The notes under the pieces were generated by a model. The model saw nothing but the letters and a program-made list of their open reading frames with translations, ran no database searches and was not told the DNA's origin. A stretch of 64,000 nt of DNA, from positions 74,182,674 to 74,246,673 of the forward strand of contig NC_054706.1 in the NCBI RefSeq assembly GCF_016097555.1, in the 5' to 3' direction. Both the position numbers and the translations under genes were made by a program. The stretch is from Gigantopelta aegis. Lineage: Eukaryota > Mollusca > Gastropoda > Neomphalida > Peltospiridae. Positions 1-10,380 of this stretch are shown here, piece by piece. Numbering within the stretch: the first letter of the stretch is position 1; each line of letters opens with the position of its first letter.

Positions 1-990
1 GTCCACTCGATGATTGCATTTTTTTCAAACATATTAATAGTTATTTCTTTGACATTGTAATCGTTTCTCAACATTATTTTGTGGTATACTATAACCAAAA
101 AAGTAAAATAGAGTTAAAATTCAACATTAATATCCAGTTTTTATTAACTGTTTGTATTCATTATCATGCGGACGATTCGTCCACTCGCTCGTACATTATC
201 TCACGTCACGATGAGGTAAATAGGTAATGCAAGCCTCCGCGTCGGAAGACTTTATTACCATGCCATGTTCTCCTTCAATGGCGTAAATTCTACCCTCCCT
301 CGTCACATGTTATCCCCATATGGCATATGCCTAATAACCTCGAAATAAAATAAAACCTCGTTGTCTTCAATTCCAATTTAATTAAATGTTGTTTTAGATG
401 CTACTGGATCCAACTTGGTGAAACAAGCTTAAGCTAATTACTTCACAATATCACAATAGAGGACACCTGGGCCCCGTTTTACGAAGAGATCTTTGCGCTA
501 AGATCACCTTAAATGCATTATGTACACTTAATTGGTAAAGCAAACAGAAACCAAACTAGTTGAAAGGGAAGGGCTAAAGATTATCTTTACTGGGCATATT
601 GTACTAAAAACATCCTACGACATGTAGCGTGAAAGGCGTACATTATAGAAACAAACAATAACCAAATAAATAGAAACGCCAAAGAATTATGTCTGCAGAG
701 CATTGTTACAAAAACATCTACCAAGTGTAATCTAATGCACTATAATTTATTTTCACCTTTGTTACGTATTGTAAATTTATGACAGCAAAAAAAAAAATAC
801 GGGGTAAAATATATCTAATAATTTATTTAGCCCCCACGTACATGTAGTACACATTATTTAGTCCGTGGACGAAATGTACTGGGGAAATAAAAACCCAGTG
901 GACGAATCGTCAGGAACTGATTTTTTGTAGTGGACGAATCGTCTCGAGTTCCTCAGTGGACGAATTTTCAGTGGACGAATCGACTGCATC
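1..990. other. Gene-free flank with repeated GTGGACGAATCGTC motif
   Basis: No coding region is recognised. The motif GTGGACGAATCGTC or close variants recur at about 862-878, 898-912, 929-943, 955-968 and 972-985. Reverse-complement forms lie at 171-186 and at the left edge (1-10). This arrangement could be the two arms of a mobile element, but no target duplication is visible because the left arm meets the window edge. 473-560 matches a dispersed repeat (GGGCCCCGTT..ACGAAG) also seen near 24,779 and 54,088. Confidence 0.4.
473..560. repeat. Dispersed repeat beginning GGGCCCCGTT
   Basis: The block containing CCCCGTTttACGAAG and CTAAGATCACCTTAA recurs at 24,779-24,840 and 54,088-54,135, giving at least three copies. 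No coding content is seen and the family is not identified. Confidence 0.5.
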
Positions 991-991
991 C

Positions 992-1055
992 CTGCCCATG
1001 ACAGCGTGCTTGGACCTTAATTGGATATAAGCACAAAAATAAGTTGAAATGATCG
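992..1055 (+). repeat. 3' tail fragment of SINE (head-B family)
   Basis: The words CCCATGACAGCGTGCTTGG and TTAATTGGATATAAGCAC match the 3' part of the full-length SINE at 33,594-33,848. Only the tail survives here. Confidence 0.6.
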
Positions 1056-1112
1056 TTAATAGGAATTAAAAATTTTTTTACTAATAAAACTAAAAAAAAA
1101 AATCCCTATTCG

Positions 1113-1378
<266 letters not shown>

Positions 1379-1959
1379 GAGCGATTTTACTGACACCTCA
1401 GGCTCAAGAACATTTTAAACCATAACTATTTGATGTGTAAAAGGGGCGAAATGTATAGCTCATGCAGTGGTAGAGTGCAACCAGCAGGACTATTTTAATC
1501 CAAAGTCTGCCTGGTGGTTCAAATGTACAAAATCAATTCCTATTACCGATAATGTTAACATTTACTAATAAAACTGACATAAATTATATTTAGTCTGCCT
1601 GCATATGGCCCATGGGTCATTCTATAGAAAGCACCACTTTTGAAAATACAAATTCATGATAAACAATTGAAGATAAAACGTTTTACTGTTACTTTTCAAA
1701 ACTACATGAACAATGAAACATAAAATCATATCTGGCCACGCAGCACTGTAATCGGCTTGCACGTGCAGACACTTCTTACTCCATGAACAAGATCATTATG
1801 CCATTAAATTATTCAAGGGTGTGATTTTGCATTTCCACACACATATTGTACATATGTGCCTTAAATTGTAAACCATAGCAGTTTTGATTATTTAAACATA
1901 TAGAGACCTTAAATCAAAATTCATAACAAAACAACAAAGGGATCAGCTCTGTTTTCCTT

Positions 1960-2086
1960 AAACTGTAAACAGAAATGACCGAGAACTGAACAAACTATCA
2001 AAAATCAATAATGAAAACTGAACAAACTGTAACAGAAACCAATAAGGAGAACTGAATAAACCGTATCTAATGAGAAATTAACAAAC
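1960..2086. repeat. Left remnant of 34-bp satellite array
   Basis: Three to four copies of the GAGAACTGAACAAACTGTAA unit that fills 18,619-23,435. The remnant stops at ACAAAC (2,086), where the 3' end of the LINE begins. The array resumes in matching register at 18,619 with GTAAACAGAAACGAATTGG, so this short piece and the long array were once one locus. Confidence 0.85.
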
Positions 2087-2195
2087 AGAACAGAACAGAA
2101 CAGAACTTTATTCAACTCAGATCACCAAACGGTGATGCATTGAGGTGGTTTACAAACATATACAGACGGCTGCAGTAAACGCTTGACAAATATAT

Positions 2196-2235
<40 letters not shown>

Positions 2236-5200
2236 GATATACACATAATACACAATAGGTATAATAATATAACAGTGTTATAAGCAGTAGTATACTTTAA
2301 ATGTTAACCATTACGTATTGTCTGTAATTATGCTGTATAGATATGAGAACAGAGTTAATCACATTTAGGAACATACATAATTTCTTTGTCGTTGATCGCT
2401 TTTTCGAATTAAATAATTGACAGAATTTATAAGTATTGGGTCTGTCATAATAATATTTTTTTAGATATATGAATCTTTCATTTGAGAAATATGTACACTG
2501 AAATAAATAATGATACTCATCACCTAAAGTGGTGTTACAGAGAGGACATTTTCGTTCTTGTCTATCGATATTTTGCCATCGGCCAGTTTCAATTGGTAGA
2601 TAGTGATTACAAGTCCTGAATCGACAATATATTGTTCGCAGTTTTTCAAGTAAATATAGAAGATAATGTTCGCATGAAAGAGTCGATTTGAAAATTCTGT
2701 ATGTGGAACATTTCGGATATGAATTTAAATGATCATTCCAAGCTTGTATATACTGATCTTGTAGTCTTTGACTTCAATATGAGTAAATGCTTTCTTACTT
2801 GTAATATTTTGATTTAACCAATAATTTCCCAAGCCTAACATGTTTAGGGTATCTTTTATCTTAATTAACCAATTAAATCTATATCCATGATTAATAGTTT
2901 CACATATCATGGTTCTGTATAATATTGCTGATATCTTAGAGGCTTTTCCAGTTATGAGCGAAGCCCAAACATTTAGCATCCTGGTTTTAATCTTAACATC
3001 TAGGGGAAAAACTCCCAATTCACCATAAATCATAGGGAGTGGGGAACTCTTTCTAAGTCTCAGTATGTCTCTTAAGAAATTTAATTGAACTTGTTCAATA
3101 TTTTAGCTATTACCAAGTCCCCAGATTTCTGAGGAATACAGGAAAATTGGGACAATAGTACTATAAAAAATACGCAGCTGGCAATCTATAGGTAGATTTA
3201 AATTTCTAATTCTAATGTTTAGTAACGTCATTGCTTTTTAAGCCTGCGCTATAAGAGTTTGTTTGGCGTCAACAAATGATCCAGTTCTAGAAAATATAAT
3301 GCCTAAATATTTGTATGTATCAACAATGTTCAATTTGATGTCTTTAATATAAAATGATTTATTTCTTGGTGGTTTTGAACCAAATATAAGTATTTTAGAT
3401 TTCTCAATATTTATTTTTAATCTCCATTTTTAACAATATTCTGAAAAAACATTTAATGATTTTTGTAGGTCCTCAGGGGATTCAACTAGAATAACAGTGT
3501 CATCAGCGTATAGTAATAAAGTAATTACTATAAATAAATCAATGTTGTCTTTTTTGTACTCTAATTTAATACCAGTGCATTGTTTCTCTTTTAATGAGTC
3601 CTGTAGGTCGTTTAAATATATAGCAAATAAAATGGGTGAACGATTTTCACCCTGATGTACACCGTTTTGACATAGGAAATAAGCAGAATATTAGTTACTA
3701 TGACTAATGCATGATTTAATTCCTTGGTACATGTTATAAACAATTCTTAAGAATTTACCATTTACATCTAAATTTAACATCTTTTGCCATAAACCTGTTC
3801 GCCATACTGTATCAAATGCTTTAGAAAAATCAACAAAGGCACAATACAGTTTTTTCTTTCGTTGTCGTATGATTTCATATAAAGCATATACGGAAAAAAT
3901 ATGATCATTTGTACTATAATGTTTACGGAAACCGGCTTGATTTTCGCTGACCTTTTCAGTAGATTCAACAAAAACAGTTAATCTGTTATTTAAAATAGCT
4001 GTAAAGAGTTTTCCAAAACAACGAACAAGTGTAATAGGTCTATACGACTCGGGTTCTTTTGGACTACCATTCTTCTTGTATATAGCTTTAATAATACCCT
4101 TTAACCAATCATCTGGCAGTATGCCACTATTTAGAGTAAGATTAAATAATTTTGTAAAAATAGGAAGGAGTTTACTTTCTGCATATTTAAGATATTCGTT
4201 TGGAATTTCATCAATGCCCATAGCTTTGTTGTTTTTAAGATTTTTAATAGCATTTAATTATTTCACCATTAAGTATATTATTTTCATACGAAATATCGAT
4301 ATTTATTTCATCATTTTCATCATCATTCGTTTTATTAATGTCTTTAAACTATTCAAATAGTTTATCTATTTCTGTTTGTTTCACTTGTAGTACTATTGTC
4401 ATTTATTGAGTTAAGTAATTTCCAAAATTCTTTAGCTTTACTTGTTTGCATGTTTCTTATTTTTTCTTCCGATGACTTATCATGTTTCCGTTTATAAAAT
4501 TTCACATTTTTTCGATATTTCTTGCCGAGATTTATCATAGATAAGCGATCAATATTACATTTTGAATGGTTAAATTTAAGTCGTGCTTTGTGAAAATGGT
4601 ATCTTGCTATTCTACATTCCTTACCAAACCTAACTTTAGATGAAGGTTGTTGTCGGTTTTTTACTGCATTAGTCTGATCAGAAATACCAACAGTTTTTTT
4701 GGCACTTGTTTTCATAATATTCGCCAAATTGTTTACTAATCTGTTTATTGTTTCTTCATTAATTGCATCACTATTTATAGATTCATTTTCGATATCGGAT
4801 AAAAACAGTTCTATGTCTTCGTCGTCAATGTTATTACAGTATGTATTTGCCGAGTTGATATAAAGTTTTCTTATTTTGTGTTTCCTTTTACATTTGTTAG
4901 TAACTTGATGTACTTTCGAATTAGTATCAGCTGAAAATTCCAGTTCGAGATAAATTGGGCAATGGATATCAGAAAGTATAGGACTGAAATCGTTAATCTG
5001 GAATTCGTTTATATGCTTTAGAAGCGATAGAGAAGCAATATTAGTCAACTACAGATGCGTCTTTACATGTAAATTTTTCTATATATCTGTCGTTGCCAAG
5101 GCGACCATTTACAATAAACAAGTTAGTAGATTTACACGTATCTAGCAGTTAAAAACCTGTGTTATTAGTTTTAACATCTTGGCTAATTCTATTCAAAGGG

Positions 5201-5923
5201 ATATTCAAGTTAGCTAGACATGTAGCACTATTCAAATATCCATTCACTCGTTCATCTAGATCAAGCAGGTCAGCAATATTACAATCAGCAATAAAATCAG
5301 GTAAAGTACTAGTCCTGGCATTCATACCACCAAGTAGAAGAATATAGTCCGTCTTATTTACATGCTTTTGTATTTCTTGTTTTACAGTATAAAAAGTGTC
5401 ATCATTATAATATTTTGAGTTGTCTGATGGAATATAGACCGCACCAATATGTAAATCATCCTGCAATTTTAAATACTTTCTGTCAATTTTACACCAAAGT
5501 AAATATTCCGATTCAATGTCTAAAACAGTTACATATTTGCTTATTTCTTGCTTAATAAGTATAGCAATACCTCCAGATCTACGTTTGGTTTTGGTCTGAC
5601 GGTTATTACAGCGCATAACATAGCCTGGGATATCAATACTGTCATAACAATCTAGTTTCGTCTCTAGGAAACATACAATGTCATAATTATTAATAAAATC
5701 AAACATTTCTGGAAAATTTAATTTCTGTCGAAGACCACAGACAGTTAATGTTGCAATCCTTAGATATGCTTGCTTAGCATTGGTCTCTTCACTGATACTG
5801 TATATTTTTTCATTATCGGGATTGCATTAGTACCGTTTATATTTGATGTATCCGTTATGTTATGTGCTGCATCATTGTTGCGATCATAAAATAAAGTTCT
5901 AGAAGCATTATTATAAACATAGT

Positions 5924-6903
5924 TGTGACGGAACATGCTCTTATCTTTTCGCCTGTGGCGATGTTAATTGTTTAGAGGGCCGTGTGCAGCTTGGTTACGT
6001 AATACGCCCCGCGCGACGTGGTAGAGCTGCGTCCCAATATGCACTTAGACCAAGTGTGGAGGCCATGTGGCCAGTAGTTACGTAATAACTCAGGTAGTGC
6101 GGTTTACGACCGGGGTATTTCTAGCGAACTGGCGACAGTAAGTCTGGCCATCTAAGAAGAAAATACCGTCCCTGGGAGTTGTGGAACTATCACATGATAG
6201 GTGAAGTACCGCGTTGTGCCCCCAGGCGATATTCTCTGTCTCTCAGATTTTTGAATAAATAGATAGGATTTTAGATATATCGGGGAGAAACATTGGAAGG
6301 CTCCCGGGGAACGTAGTCCGACTGGACTGGTAAAAATATTTTTTCTGCTCTGTTGTATAACCTTGATGTGATTGGTGTGACTTTAAATATTTTAATACTG
6401 TATTATACCAATATTCTTTAGACAGTGTCTCCGGTAATCTGACGAAGTAAATTGTAGGCTTCACTGTTCTAATATTTTTTATACGAGTATTTGGTAAGAT
6501 AAAGCTTAACCGGTCATCCTAGAGGACCTAGGTAAACTGTATGTTATTGTCTTTATTGTGATAGGTACCAGTATTAATTCTGTATTACAAGGTTACTGAA
6601 TGAGTATTTAAGAGTTAATTAAAAATTAACCAGTTAGGAATAGAGTTGTAATTCCTTTATTAATTAAGTTCCCCTGGCAGCGTTTCTCAATTATCACACG
6701 TGTGTGTGTGTATCACAGTGAAGTGATTAGAATATTGTGTAAACTAGACACCTAGTGAGTAACTAATTAAGTGATTAGTTCTGGGTTGTTATTATATTGT
6801 TGTTGTTAATTAACTACTGCGGCAAGTACATTTGTCAGCGTAGTGTTAATACAAATTCCAAAGTGTATTGTGTTTTGTTGTGTTTTCTAGTGAACTAAAC
6901 GTG

Positions 6904-6978
<75 letters not shown>

Positions 6979-7121
6979 TCTTATCTCTGATTATACCTTG
7001 AGCCGAGCCACTCGTGTATTAGACTGCCCGATACAGAGAGATCTAAAAGAAATACAGCTAGAAGAGATATTTGGATAATCGTGTTTTATTCAGTTACGGG
7101 TATTATAGGATCCCCGTGACA
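5924..7121. mobile_element. Solo LTR of an LTR retrotransposon inside the LINE
   Basis: The 1,198-bp segment begins TGTGACGG and ends CCGTGACA, the TG..CA form usual for LTRs, and is flanked on both sides by the same 5 bases ATAGT (5,919-5,923 and 7,122-7,126), the duplication size typical of LTR elements. No internal coding part is present, so it is a solo LTR left after recombination. It contains a long TA microsatellite. LINE coding runs on either side in one frame, so the LTR arrived while the LINE was recognisable. The family (Gypsy, Bel or other) is not determined. Confidence 0.82.
6903..6976. repeat. (TA)n microsatellite in the solo LTR
   Basis: About 37 TA dinucleotides in an unbroken run after GTGC. 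A similar GTGC(TA)n block occurs at 13,558-13,591. Confidence 0.97.
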
Positions 7122-7266
7122 ATAGTGCTGTGACAAATCATTACGATTTGCAACATCGTCTAACAAGGCATTATATAATGTGCTGTCACAGCGAGAAGCA
7201 TCACGTTGCATATTGATATTATGTACATGTACATGTTTACTATAATTATTGACTGTACCATCTTTA

Positions 7267-7698
7267 TCAATAAAAAAAATCTATAACATGGCTGTACGAC
7301 ACATCGTTTCCATTTACAACGTCATTTGTCATAGGGTTATATACAATGTTGCCATGAATAACCTCACACGGTATATTCATATCATGGAAGTTGTTTGTTC
7401 CAGCCGTTATATCTTCTTTGACGACTGCATGAATGGGAGTTCGATGTGTCACACAACGCTGATCAACAGAAGTTGACCACTGAACACAGTTGGTATGCCC
7501 AAGCTGACACGAGTTGCAGTCGTTTTGGTAACAGTATATTAGCTTGGTTATAAATGAATGGCTGGAACAATGTTTGACACCACTAGCCAAACTGATAGCT
7601 GTTCTGTTGGGGTAGGTGAGGAGCAGTGGGTCCATGTGGGGTATGATTGACTACATGTTGTGGATAATACAGTGTCTGTGGTGGTAATGAGCCCGGGT
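7267..7698 (-). pseudogene. LINE ORF1 end and start of ORF2 region
   Basis: On the minus strand, the segment next to the Polinton (about 7,560-7,698) reads as a proline-rich tail with SLPPQTLYYPQHV that is in frame with the ORF1 tail at 18,165-18,300 across the Polinton. A second open stretch (7,267-7,635) has a cysteine-bearing segment (CNSCQLGHTNC) and leads toward the ORF2 linker. No independent host gene is implied. Confidence 0.55.
7693..7698. repeat. Polinton target-site duplication, left copy
   Basis: CCGGGT directly precedes the AGTAGTATGGGGG terminus and is repeated at 18,159-18,164. Six-base duplications are the Polinton/Maverick norm. Confidence 0.88.
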
Positions 7699-8004
7699 AG
7701 TAGTATGGGGGCCTATATAGAGCCATGACCTACTTTCCGTGACCTTGACCGTGATGACGTCACGGCCTTGTCACGTGATCTCGTCCTACTGACCCAGCCC
7801 TGACCTACTTAGACTGGCCTACTGTGCCGTGTGCAACGTCCTACTGACCCGGCCCTGACCTACTTAGACTGGCCTACTGTGCCGTGTGCAACGTCCTACT
7901 GACCCGGCCCTGACCTACTTAGACTGGTCTACTGTGCCATGTGCAACGTCCTACTGACCCGACCCTGACCTACTTAGAATGCCCCCTGACCTACTTAGAC
8001 TGGC
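7699..8004 (+). repeat. Left terminal inverted repeat of the Polinton, with 55-bp subrepeats
   Basis: The outer part (7,699-7,784) carries a TATATAG word, a perfect CRE-type palindrome TGACGTCA (about 7,755) and CACGTG (about 7,773). The inner part is four 55-bp units starting at 7,785, 7,840, 7,895 and 7,950, each with CCTACTGACCC, GACCTACTTAGACTGG and TGTGCCGTGTGCAACGT. The reverse complement of the whole arrangement lies at 17,850-18,158. Confidence 0.93.
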
Positions 8005-8012
8005 ACGAAGAG

Positions 8013-8020
8013 TATAAAAA
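8013..8020 (+). promoter_or_regulatory. TATA box for PC4-like gene
   Basis: TATAAAAA immediately inside the left terminus, 65 bases before the ATG at 8,085. Similar boxes precede the other Polinton genes. Confidence 0.6.
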
Positions 8021-8084
8021 GGATAGATACGGTTTAATTGTCATTCGCTCGCCGAAAAAGATCAGATCTACGTTCAATTCAGAG

Positions 8085-8342
8085 ATGGCCTGTTCCACAA
8101 GTGATGAAGCGAGATGTCGTCTAGAACTTGGAACTAACGTCTACGTGGTGGCCAAGTTATGGAAAGGGGACACCGCTATTCACATAAGGAAATTTGACAG
8201 TGACAAGGGGAAAACTTTCCCCACCAAGCGAAGTATTGCCCTTAGTTTAAAGCAGTGGATCGAACTGTGTGGATGTACGGGTCAGATAGACGAAAGGTTT
8301 TCAGCCTTGAAACAAGGGAAGGATGACACATGTTCATGCTAG
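8085..8342 (+). CDS. PC4-like single-stranded DNA-binding protein (Polinton)
   Basis: 85 aa counted from the ATG downstream of the TATA box at 8,013; the open frame extends upstream into the terminal repeat, but that part is unlikely to be translated. Residues about 17-75 match the PC4/Sub1 fold: VYVVAKLWKGDTAIHIRKF, then a turn, PTKRSIALSLKQW and a short acidic end. In eukaryotes PC4 domains bind single-stranded DNA and assist transcription; in a mobile element a role in replication or late transcription is plausible but inferred. It sits first in a plus-strand gene row and is followed by a second PC4-like unit. Confidence 0.8.
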   Translation: MACSTSDEARCRLELGTNVYVVAKLWKGDTAIHIRKFDSDKGKTFPTKRSIALSLKQWIELCGCTGQIDERFSALKQGKDDTCSC

Positions 8343-8343
8343 T

Positions 8344-8601
8344 ATGGACAAGAACTTTGCTGGGGTGGACCTGCGACAGTGATGGTGGTGTGATGAAACG
8401 AAATCCGTGAAACCTTCGAAGAAGGGAATATTCCTTTCTCTACCACAATGGGGGAAACTGAAAGGCTGTTTCACAGTCATATGTGACTTTGTACCAGAGC
8501 TGAACTCGATTGTTCCCTGCGCCATGCAAAACGACCATCAAAACCAGATGGGATTTCTTCAGTGTAACTTCTGCAACCCTAACGAGTGTCACCAGTGGTG
8601 A
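8344..8601 (+). pseudogene. Second PC4-like unit (Polinton fossil)
   Basis: The stretch contains KPSKKGIFLSLPQWGKLKG, which closely resembles the PC4 core motif, after a GGVDLRQ-like strand. The unit seems to be a tandem paralogue of the preceding gene, or the second half of a double-PC4 gene, and is partly decayed. The C-terminal part (CNFCNPNEC) may be a metal knuckle. Confidence 0.55.
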
Positions 8602-8630
8602 ACGAGTTTTGTTTTGGATGAACTCGAAGA

Positions 8631-8638
8631 TATAAAAG
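8631..8638 (+). promoter_or_regulatory. TATA box for BIR gene
   Basis: TATAAAAG lies 62 bases before the ATG at 8,700. The ATG at 8,640 is only two bases downstream of the box, too close to be in the transcript, which decides the start chosen for the next gene. Confidence 0.6.
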
Positions 8639-8699
8639 AATGGATTTATGGTTTACACTTCATTTGCTTTGTGACTGTGCTAGAGAACAGACGTGTTTT

Positions 8700-9275
8700 A
8701 TGATTCTGACATTCCTGTGTCTTGTTGCACTCTATCTGGAACGAAGATATTCGAGCAGTGTTAGTAGCAGCAGCAGTAGCGACGAGGATGACATCTTGGT
8801 CTGCAAATGTTCAGAAAGACATACAATCAAATGTAAAAGAGTGGCTACCAAACCAGAAGAACATTTCATGGATCAAACGGATGCTGCCTGTGACAATATG
8901 GATGAAAATGAAGATGGTGAAATCAAAGAAACCATGGATAAAACAGATGCCGCTCAAGAATATAAAACAGACGCTGCCTGGGATGATGAATATGAAGAAG
9001 ACTGCTGTTCGAGACGTTACCTGTTCTGCCATCGTCCCGAAATGCGCCACGTCTACACGAGGATGCAGACATTTGGGTGGTGGCCAATACAGTTACGCCA
9101 GACACCGAGGGAGCTCGCCAAGGCTGGTTTCTTCTACACAGGGGATCACGATGCCGTCGTCTGTTACTTTTGTGGTCTACGCGCCTACCGATGGCAGATA
9201 ATGGATGATCTAGTGATGGAACATTACAGACTTTCTCCAAGATGTCCCCATGTGAATAACGTGTTCAGACATTAG
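8700..9275 (+). CDS. BIR-domain (inhibitor-of-apoptosis-like) protein in Polinton
   Basis: 191 aa from the ATG at 8,700. A short hydrophobic N terminus (ILTFLCLVALYL) could anchor the protein in a membrane. It is followed by a serine-rich and acidic linker with three short TDAA-containing repeats, then one BIR domain in the last 85 residues: MRHVYTRMQTFGWWP, ELAKAGFFYTGDHDAVVCY, C..C, EHYRLSPRC. The CxxC..H..C zinc ligands and the Gly-Trp surroundings are present. BIR domains bind caspases or IAP antagonists and can block cell death; viruses use them to keep host cells alive, so that role is inferred here. No RING finger follows, so it would not be a ubiquitin ligase. The gene looks whole. 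Confidence 0.88.
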   Translation: MILTFLCLVALYLERRYSSSVSSSSSSDEDDILVCKCSERHTIKCKRVATKPEEHFMDQTDAACDNMDENEDGEIKETMDKTDAAQEYKTDAAWDDEYEEDCCSRRYLFCHRPEMRHVYTRMQTFGWWPIQLRQTPRELAKAGFFYTGDHDAVVCYFCGLRAYRWQIMDDLVMEHYRLSPRCPHVNNVFRH

Positions 9276-9369
9276 ATGTTTCAAACACGTGTGAGACACC
9301 TGTATGTTTTTGTCATAACTGTATGTTTTGTCATATATTTTATGTACTACATTTTTGAATCTGTTGTTT

Positions 9370-9376
9370 AGTAATA
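9370..9376 (+). terminator. Polyadenylation signal after BIR gene
   Basis: AATAAA-containing word (TAATAAATTTTG) about 95 bases after the stop codon, with T-rich sequence downstream. Confidence 0.5.
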
Positions 9377-9753
9377 AATTTTGTGTTGTATCTTTTGAAT
9401 CCGTTATTTATAAATAGCATGACTTTATGACATATAGGCTAGTTAAGAATTATGTCTCAGTGGGAACGGTATCTCGATGGATTTACTTTACTTGGTATAT
9501 GTTTTCCCCAATATCCATAGCTAAAGTAGGGTAGTGTGTAAGTGTGTCCCTGCATGTGTAAAATGTCTAAAAAGTGTCCCTCTAGTGTAAATATGTGTCC
9601 CTGAGTGTGTCCCTGGGCTGGCTCGGTGGGATCCTGGGTGGGAAGTTTATAAATCAGATGAGAGGGCAAGTTCATTTACGTTTGATACTTCTGTGTGACA
9701 GACAGACACAAAATCAAATGTTAAAATAGCACGAGAAAGTCACAGGAAGTAGG

Positions 9754-9763
9754 TATATAAATA
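9754..9763 (+). promoter_or_regulatory. TATA box for the 102-aa protein gene
   Basis: TATATAAATA, 51 bases before the ATG at 9,814, in line with the spacing of the other Polinton promoters. Confidence 0.55.
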
Positions 9764-9813
9764 AAATAGTTTTGAAAACTCGTCATTTGAGGTAGAACCT
9801 TCAGAGGAGCAAC

Positions 9814-10122
9814 ATGTCAGACCAATACAAATTATATGTACCCGACGTAGACAAATGGACCCGTTTCTACAAACTGCAGGCACAAGGCAAACTTCAACCT
9901 CACTTCGAAATTCAACGTGGTGGGAAAAGTCAGATCATATACAGCGTGGATCGATGCCTAGAACTCTACGATCCCACGTGGAAAAAAGAAAAAGAGGAAC
10001 AGAACAAACCCTCGGCACCCAATGTTGTCATGGTCTCCCCAACACAACAGGTGGTAGAGAAAGTCGAGGCCGAGCAGAAACGGAAACGAGAACAGAGTGG
10101 CGTGGAACAGAAACGACGATAG
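9814..10122 (+). CDS. Small basic-tailed Polinton protein of unknown function
   Basis: 102 aa. Residues 1-55 form a compact, mixed-charge segment (YKLYVPDVDKWTRFYKLQ, then HFEIQRGG and RCLELYDPTWKK). Residues 55-102 are charged and end in KRKREQ and QKRR, which look like a nuclear localisation or nucleic-acid-binding tail. I recognise no family. It lies between the BIR and ATPase genes, where Polintons may carry minor virion or accessory genes, but no such function can be read from the sequence. It has its own TATA box and the frame is intact. Confidence 0.65.
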   Translation: MSDQYKLYVPDVDKWTRFYKLQAQGKLQPHFEIQRGGKSQIIYSVDRCLELYDPTWKKEKEEQNKPSAPNVVMVSPTQQVVEKVEAEQKRKREQSGVEQKRR

Positions 10123-10167
10123 CAGACTGGCATGAGTCAAAAACGGCACAAGCATTTCTGAGAAGAC

Positions 10168-10176
10168 TATAAAAGG
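10168..10176 (+). promoter_or_regulatory. TATA box for zinc-finger/ATPase gene
   Basis: TATAAAAGG, 56 bases before the ATG at 10,233. It is the best TATA consensus in the element. Confidence 0.65.
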
Positions 10177-10232
10177 GGGCATGGCAGTTTCAACATCGCC
10201 AGTTCAGGTCGAACACTTCAACAGTCAACAAC

Positions 10233-10380
10233 ATGAATCAGTGTTACATTTGCGAAAAAAAATATGTTTGGACCCACGACCTAACTCGGCATGTACGAAC
10301 TAAACATGGACTCTTGGAATCTGAAAATAAGCCGCAGCAGTAGCAACAGCAACAGCAGCAGCAGCAGCAGCAGCCCCTAA
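10233..10380 (+). pseudogene. C2H2 zinc-finger leader with CAG tract (Polinton fossil)
   Basis: Begins MNQCYICEKKY and completes a C2H2 finger (C-x2-C-x12-H-x4-H) within 25 residues. A CAG/CAA-rich glutamine tract follows. The segment runs straight toward the ATPase coding region and may have been its N terminus. The fossil is not intact. Confidence 0.6.

Larger units (their letters stand above)
2470..7260 (-). pseudogene. LINE ORF2: endonuclease-reverse transcriptase, decayed
   Basis: Read from high to low coordinates. An N-terminal linker spans about 7,260-7,127 and continues in the same frame at 5,918 after the solo LTR. The endonuclease starts with a TLTVCGLRQKL-like segment near 5,750, continues through 5,149-5,706 (CFLETKLDCYD, LLLGGMNART) and reaches an SDIHCPI-like motif near 4,965. 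The reverse transcriptase (3,440-4,250) has SYRPITLV, NQAGFRKHYSTNDHI, AFVDFSKAFDTV and the catalytic YADD at 3,499-3,510. A C-terminal region (2,725-3,033) is followed by a zinc knuckle RKCPLC..DEYHYLFQC near 2,490-2,560. Several stops and frame changes, for example near 5,148, 5,050 and 3,690, mean it cannot make a working protein. Apart from the solo LTR the decay looks gradual. Confidence 0.9.

Noticed and set aside
5924-7121. DNA transposon with TGTGACGG ends
   Set aside because: 5-bp duplication with TG..CA ends and no transposase or long inverted repeats favours a solo LTR.
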